DNA of 7,664 nucleotides, taken from DAISJM01 sp036821485 (lineage in GTDB: Bacteria; Verrucomicrobiota; Kiritimatiellia; CAIQIC01; JAGNIJ01). Position numbers and translations under genes: made by a program. Position 1 is the stretch's first letter. Each line of letters opens with the position of its first letter. The notes under the pieces are model-generated. The model saw nothing but the letters and a program-made list of their open reading frames with translations. It had not been told where the DNA came from and did not search any database. Shown piece by piece: positions 1-3,033 of this stretch. The stretch spans positions 1 through 7,664 of the forward strand of contig DAISJM010000090.1 in the NCBI GenBank assembly GCA_036821485.1. Reading direction: 5' to 3'.

Positions 1-210
1 CAGGTGGAGAAGCCTGCGGTCGAAACAGCGGCGGGAGAGAGAAAGCCGGCGCCACCGAGGCCGGTGATTCAGGCCGTGCAGGAAGATTTGAAATTCGAGA
101 CCGTGGACAAGGGTCGGTTCCGTAACGTCGAGCCGACCGTGTACAACGGCGAAGATCTCGATATACCCACGTTCATTCGCCGCGGCGTCAAACTGTCGCC
201 CGAGAAGTAG
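1..210 (+). CDS. ftsZ: Cell division protein FtsZ, C-terminal end (5' truncated by window)
   Basis: This is the last 69 codons of an open frame entering from the left edge and ending at a TAG. The visible part is the disordered FtsZ tail: a charged, Pro/Ala-rich linker, then a KGRF segment and the sequence GEDLDIPTFIRRG. The (D)IPxFhRR block is the conserved FtsZ C-terminal peptide, which in the family binds membrane anchors and regulators such as FtsA, ZipA, SepF and MinC. The GTPase core lies outside the window, so the call rests on this peptide and its position a few residues from the stop. FtsZ forms the cytoplasmic division ring. The next gene is convergent and its stop lies only 7 bp away, so there is no intergenic terminator. 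A few extra residues (VKLSPEK) follow the peptide, as in several non-proteobacterial FtsZ proteins. Confidence 0.85.
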   Translation, partial: QVEKPAVETAAGERKPAPPRPVIQAVQEDLKFETVDKGRFRNVEPTVYNGEDLDIPTFIRRGVKLSPEK

Positions 211-217
211 CGGACGT

Positions 218-853
218 TCAGCCCTTCCGGGCGCCGCGCAGAAAGAAGTTCGAGGTTTTCTCCTCCGCCATCGTGGTCGATGCACCATGCCCCGGATAGA
301 CGCGTGTGGAACCGGGGAGGGTTGCAAGCCGCGCCAGCGATTGGCTGAGGACGCGTGGATCGCCGCCCTTGAGATCACTCCGGCCGACAGATCCTTTGAA
401 CAACGTATCGCCGGAGATCAGCACTTCATCTTTCTCGAAATAGAAGCACACTCCGCCGGGTGAGTGGCCGGGCGAGGCGATGACCTTGCAGGTCAAGCCG
501 GCAGCGTCGACCGTCTGGTTGTCTTCGATCCACACCCATTCGCCGGAGGGTTTTGCAGGAGGTCCGTAGAAAGGCAGAATCTGGTTCAGCGGGCTGAAAG
601 CCCATGCTCCGTCGGTGGCTGTAATGTGAATGGGTGCGGGGAAGACAGCGGCGACTTCAGCCAACGCGCCAAGGTGATCGGCATGACCGTGGGTCAAGAG
701 AAAGGCTGCCACCGACAGGCCGTGCTGATGCAAGGCCGCGACGATGGCGGAGGCGTCAGCGCCGGGGTCCACCACGATCGCGCGGTGGTCAGTCCCGTGC
801 AGGATATAGCAGTTCACGTCGAAGGCGCCGGTGACCATGGTATCGATCTTCAT
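218..853 (-). CDS. Metallo-beta-lactamase-fold hydrolase, glyoxalase II-like (YcbL type)
   Basis: The 211-residue protein has the complete metal-binding set of the MBL superfamily: THGHADH (His55, His57, Asp59, His60), His130 in SPGHSPGG, Asp149 in SGDTLF and His189 in YPGHG. The length, the VNCYIL start and the SGDTLFKGSVGRSD block match short cytosolic glyoxalase-II-like thioesterases, which hydrolyse acyl-thioesters such as S-lactoylglutathione or related substrates. The exact substrate cannot be read from sequence. The protein lacks the C-terminal helical substrate domain of classical GloB, so YcbL-like is the better comparison. The ATG at 853 is preferred over an in-frame ATG five codons on, because a TTGACG element lies 37 nt upstream and would place transcription start at or next to this ATG. 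I see no Shine-Dalgarno. It is convergent with ftsZ (7 bp) and divergent from the peptidase C26 gene. Confidence 0.88.
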   Translation of the reverse strand: MKIDTMVTGAFDVNCYILHGTDHRAIVVDPGADASAIVAALHQHGLSVAAFLLTHGHADHLGALAEVAAVFPAPIHITATDGAWAFSPLNQILPFYGPPAKPSGEWVWIEDNQTVDAAGLTCKVIASPGHSPGGVCFYFEKDEVLISGDTLFKGSVGRSDLKGGDPRVLSQSLARLATLPGSTRVYPGHGASTTMAEEKTSNFFLRGARKG

Positions 854-890
854 GCCGACGCAATGTCCGCCAGGACATTGGACGCGTCAA
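853..890 (-). promoter_or_regulatory. Candidate leaderless promoter of the MBL-fold hydrolase
   Basis: On the minus strand, TTGACG (890-885) is followed 17 nt later by GACATT (867-862), a weak -10, and then by 8 nt and the ATG. The predicted transcription start falls on or beside the start codon, which fits the lack of a Shine-Dalgarno. The -10 matches only about 3 of 6 consensus positions. The main support is the -35 and the near-identical geometry upstream of the gene at 7588. Confidence 0.4.
861..880. promoter_or_regulatory. Perfect 8-bp inverted repeat, candidate operator
   Basis: CAATGTCC (861-868), a GCCA spacer, then GGACATTG (873-880) form a perfect palindrome in the 71-bp divergent gap between the MBL hydrolase and the C26 peptidase. 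It overlaps the proposed -10 of the minus-strand gene and the proposed -35 of the plus-strand gene. A dimeric repressor bound here would block both. A transcript hairpin is a less likely reading, because the element lies upstream of both predicted transcription starts. Confidence 0.45.
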
Positions 891-901
891 GCGGATATAG
901 T
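872..901 (+). promoter_or_regulatory. Candidate sigma70-type promoter of the peptidase C26 gene
   Basis: AGGACA (872-877), an 18-nt spacer and TATAGT (896-901) give a moderate -35/-10 pair. The predicted start near 908 leaves a leader of about 17 nt before the ATG at 925. The -35 shares bases with the right arm of the palindrome at 861-880. Confidence 0.4.
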
Positions 902-924
902 AATCTCTCCCGCGGGTGCACACC

Positions 925-1614
925 ATGCGATGGCTTTTGACAGACGCGATAAGCAGCGACAGGAACGAGTTGTACCAGCGCTGGCTCGGTGGGGCCGGGG
1001 TCTCGTACGACATCGTCGGAGTGGGGCAGGACGCGCCGGGCGACATACGCGGTTATGATGCCCTGCTGCTTACCGGGGGTGGGGACGTCGATCCCTCGTT
1101 GTACGATTGTCAGCGCGCTCCGGAGACGAAGAGTATTCGCATCGAGCGTGACCGGCAGGAGATCGGACTGATCCGGCAGTTCATGGATGCGGGCGTTGCC
1201 GTGCTGGGTATCTGCAGAGGGATTCAGATTCTCAACGTGGCTTTGGGTGGCGGGCTGATTCAGCACATTCCGGCCGCGCTGAGATTGTCGGGCAAGGAAG
1301 AGCATCGCGCGATGGGCGGACACGATTCGGTGCACGGCATCCGATTTGTCGGGGAGAGTGCGCTGCGAGATGCGTGGAACGGCTGCGACATGGTCAACAG
1401 CGCGCACCATCAAGCTGTGGATCCCGATCGTCTCGCCGAGGGCTTGAAGGTGATCGCCATGTCGGACGAGGGTGTGATCGAAGCGGTCGAAGGGCGCGGG
1501 CTGCGGTCGGCGGTGTTTGCCGTACAGTGGCACCCGGAGCGGATGGATACGGCGAAATTCCCCGTGGCGCGTTTGATGGAGCTGATGATCGCGATTGCGT
1601 CCAAGCGGCGTTGA
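925..1614 (+). CDS. Peptidase C26 / gamma-glutamyl-gamma-aminobutyrate hydrolase-like class I amidotransferase
   Basis: The 229-residue protein from ATG 925 has the class I glutamine amidotransferase fold with the C26 (PuuD-like) signature. LLTGGGDVDPSLY comes first. The nucleophile-elbow block GICRGIQILN carries the catalytic Cys97, NSAHHQ follows, and QWHPE gives His203 and Glu205 to complete the triad. Family members cleave gamma-glutamyl amides such as gamma-glutamyl-GABA in putrescine breakdown, or related gamma-glutamyl conjugates; the substrate here is not readable. At 229 residues it is slightly shorter than E. coli PuuD (about 254). An in-frame GTG at 916 would add three residues, but ATG 925 aligns better with the family start (MRWLLTDA). 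Neither has a strong Shine-Dalgarno. Its stop is 1 bp from the convergent mglB stop. The partial carbon-nitrogen hydrolase at 7588 may also act on polyamines, but the two genes are 6 kb apart and need not be linked. Confidence 0.85.
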   Translation: MRWLLTDAISSDRNELYQRWLGGAGVSYDIVGVGQDAPGDIRGYDALLLTGGGDVDPSLYDCQRAPETKSIRIERDRQEIGLIRQFMDAGVAVLGICRGIQILNVALGGGLIQHIPAALRLSGKEEHRAMGGHDSVHGIRFVGESALRDAWNGCDMVNSAHHQAVDPDRLAEGLKVIAMSDEGVIEAVEGRGLRSAVFAVQWHPERMDTAKFPVARLMELMIAIASKRR

Positions 1615-1615
1615 A

Positions 1616-2104
1616 CTACTCGTGACCGGCCTGAGATGTGAACGGCTGGGAGTTCTCGTCGATCTCGAGGTTGAGCTTCATGGCATGGCCCGCGCCGCTC
1701 GGTTCGAGCAGGGCCAGGCTCAGCGGCTCCAACTCCTTGCAGGCGTGCTTGACGTAGAGCTTCACCAATCCGGGATTTGAATCCTTGCTGAAGACGACGA
1801 TGATCAGCACATCGCCGGGCATCCCTTCCATGTAGATGCTGGTCTTCTCGCCCTGGTGGAGGAGGCTCTTGAAGCGGGACTCGCCGAGGAGTCGCGCCAT
1901 TTCCTGGGTCGCGAAGAAGGAACCTGCTGCGAGGGCGGAGATGTTCTCTTCGTTGGAGTAGGCAACGACGGAGCGGTGCGAGATGATGTTACCGCCGCGA
2001 TCGCAGAGGAACACGGCCTCGGCTTCGCCGCGCTCGAGGAGTTCAGACAGAATCTTGTCGATCTGCCGGCTGACCTCTTCTGTTAGTGCGATGGACGTGT
2101 TCAT
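1616..2104 (-). CDS. mglB: Roadblock/LC7 domain protein, MglB-like GTPase regulator
   Basis: The 162-residue protein is a single roadblock/LC7 domain. An N-terminal helix (about residues 6-26, EEVSRQIDKILSEL) leads to a strand with the typical hydrophobic-CDRGGNII turn (residues 31-41). The middle helix is NEENISALAAGSFFATQEMARLL split over residues 51-73, and strands such as SIYMEGMPGDVLIIVVF (89-105) precede the C-terminal helix. Characterised MglB forms homodimers that bind MglA-GTP and act as GAP or exchange factor, setting front-rear polarity in Myxococcus. The start codon overlaps the mglA stop (ATGA, 2104-2101), so the two are translationally coupled; an AAGG lies just upstream inside mglA. 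The gene order is mglA-mglB, the reverse of Myxococcus mglBA. The last 30 residues or so are polar and probably disordered. Assignment to the MglB group rests on the MglA partner. Confidence 0.85.
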   Translation of the reverse strand: MNTSIALTEEVSRQIDKILSELLERGEAEAVFLCDRGGNIISHRSVVAYSNEENISALAAGSFFATQEMARLLGESRFKSLLHQGEKTSIYMEGMPGDVLIIVVFSKDSNPGLVKLYVKHACKELEPLSLALLEPSGAGHAMKLNLEIDENSQPFTSQAGHE

Positions 2105-2751
2105 GAGCCCTTTTCGGAGATGCAGATTTCACCAGGCACCTCGCCGCTACCCTGCATCTTGTTACGCTGCATGAAATCGCTGATCACCATCTTGGCGATC
2201 ATGTTCAACGAATCCAGTACACCGTCGCCCTTGACCGCTGCAGCCTCAAAGAAGGGGACGCGCGTGCTGCGCCGATTCAAAATAAAGTCGAGGTAATGCA
2301 CGGGCGCGACATCGGGCAGGTCACGCTTGTTGAACTGCAGGATGTAGGGGATGTTGTCGAGCGACAGACCTTGATCGGTGAGGTTGGATTCGAGGTTGGC
2401 GAAGCTTTCCGCATTCTCTTCGCTCTTCACCCACTGCGAATCGGCGACGAAGACGACTCCGTCGACGTTGCGCAGCACGAGTTTGCGCGTCTCGTTGTAA
2501 ATGACCTGGCCGGGAACCGTGTAGATCTGAAACTTGGACACGAAGCCCTTGATGATCTCCGACTTCAGCGGGAGGAAGTCGAAGAAGAGTGTCCGGTCCT
2601 GTTTTGTTGAAAGGGTTGTGAGTTCGCCTTTGTGTTCGGGACCGATGAGCCGGTGAATGTGTTCGACGTTGGTGGTCTTACCGCAGAGGGCTGGTCCGTA
2701 GTAGACAATCTTGAACGCAATCTCTTTGCGAGAGAAGTTGATGAAAGACAT
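2101..2751 (-). CDS. mglA: Ras-like small GTPase, MglA family
   Basis: The 216-residue protein carries every MglA GTPase motif. The P-loop GPALCGKTT spans residues 19-27. Switch I is TKQDRTLFFDFLPL (49-62) with Arg53 and Thr54. Switch II is YTVPGQ (77-82), where the Ras Asp of DxxGQ is replaced as is typical of MglA, and the Gln is at 82. VADSQ is at 102-106 and the guanine-specificity motif NKRD at 141-144. Arg53 and Gln82 correspond by position to the intrinsic arginine finger and catalytic glutamine described for Thermus MglA. The GTP-bound form marks a cell pole or motility focus in Myxococcus; in other bacteria the family's roles are less clear. The protein is about 20 residues longer than typical MglA, with a polar C-terminal tail after SDFMQRN. 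AGGTGA lies 6 nt before the ATG. It heads the operon with mglB and is divergent from the multidomain protein at 3034. Confidence 0.93.
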   Translation of the reverse strand: MSFINFSRKEIAFKIVYYGPALCGKTTNVEHIHRLIGPEHKGELTTLSTKQDRTLFFDFLPLKSEIIKGFVSKFQIYTVPGQVIYNETRKLVLRNVDGVVFVADSQWVKSEENAESFANLESNLTDQGLSLDNIPYILQFNKRDLPDVAPVHYLDFILNRRSTRVPFFEAAAVKGDGVLDSLNMIAKMVISDFMQRNKMQGSGEVPGEICISEKGS

Positions 2752-2757
2752 ATCGCT

Positions 2758-2763
2758 TCACCT
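2758..2763 (-). promoter_or_regulatory. Ribosome binding site of mglA
   Basis: AGGTGA on the minus strand, 6 nt before the ATG at 2751, fixes the mglA start. It contrasts with the SD-less starts of the MBL hydrolase and the amidohydrolase. Confidence 0.7.
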
Positions 2764-2795
2764 GATCAAGTACATGCCCGACAAACGCCACAAAT

Positions 2796-2824
2796 AATAT
2801 AGGGCTGCTACACAATGTTGTATA
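2796..2824 (-). promoter_or_regulatory. Candidate promoter of the mglA-mglB operon
   Basis: On the minus strand, TATACA (2824-2819), a 17-nt spacer and TATATT (2801-2796) match the sigma70 consensus at about 4 of 6 and 5 of 6 positions. Transcription would begin near 2789, giving a leader of about 38 nt. It is embedded in the most AT-rich stretch of the window. Confidence 0.45.
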
Positions 2825-2837
2825 TTGTCGGTATGAT
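2809..2837 (+). promoter_or_regulatory. Candidate promoter of the HhH/roadblock multidomain gene
   Basis: TACACA (2809-2814), a 17-nt spacer and TATGAT (2832-2837) give a good -10 (5 of 6) and a moderate -35 (4 of 6). The predicted start near 2844 leaves a leader of about 190 nt before the ATG at 3034, the longest untranslated stretch in the window. I see no recognised riboswitch or strong terminator hairpin in that leader, only short GC-rich inverted repeats. Confidence 0.45.
2812..2828. promoter_or_regulatory. AT-rich inverted repeat between divergent mglA and multidomain-protein promoters
   Basis: ACAAT (2812-2816) and ATTGT (2824-2828) are perfect 5-bp inverted arms around a 7-bp centre. 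The element overlaps the -35 regions of both proposed divergent promoters (minus -35 at 2819-2824, plus -35 at 2809-2814). A bound regulator would therefore affect mglAB and the 3034 gene together. Short arms in AT-rich DNA can arise by chance. Confidence 0.35.
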
Positions 2838-3019
2838 AGAAAGTCGATGACAGAAATCGGCGGCTCGATGATTGCGGTTGCATCGGCCGGCGCTTTTGTG
2901 ATCCGTCAGGGAGGTGCTCGCCGGGGTGGCTGTAGACCCGGTGGGTGTTGTGAGTTCCCAGTCTTCGGTCGGCGAAGAGAAGACGGAGTGTTCGGTTTGT
3001 CTCTTTCCAAGACAGAGAG

Positions 3020-3025
3020 TTGGAG
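3020..3025 (+). promoter_or_regulatory. Ribosome binding site deciding the start at 3034
   Basis: TTGGAG ends 8 nt before ATG 3034. It favours this start over the in-frame GTG at 2914, whose extra 40 residues look unlike the rest of the protein (three Cys or so, few Ala/Pro runs) and lack family-like character. Confidence 0.55.
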
Positions 3026-3033
3026 TTTCGAAA

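Noticed and set aside
170..190. Resemblance of FtsZ DIPTFIRRG to LPNLFVRG in the 835-residue protein as a shared docking motif
   Set aside because: The similarity is a few hydrophobic residues plus RG and is easily due to chance; no shared partner is indicated.
221..232. GCCC-ttcc-GGGC hairpin just past the ftsZ stop as a terminator
   Set aside because: The stem is only 4 bp, has no U tract, and lies inside the MBL gene; weak inverted repeats like this are common in GC-rich DNA.
850..1533. 227-codon minus-strand frame antisense to the C26 peptidase
   Set aside because: The plus strand encodes intact C26 catalytic motifs. The antisense translation has no recognisable motif and overlaps the MBL gene start.
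2914..3033. 40-residue N-terminal extension from GTG 2914
   Set aside because: TTGGAG sits correctly before ATG 3034, and the extension differs in composition from the rest. Kept only as an alternative.
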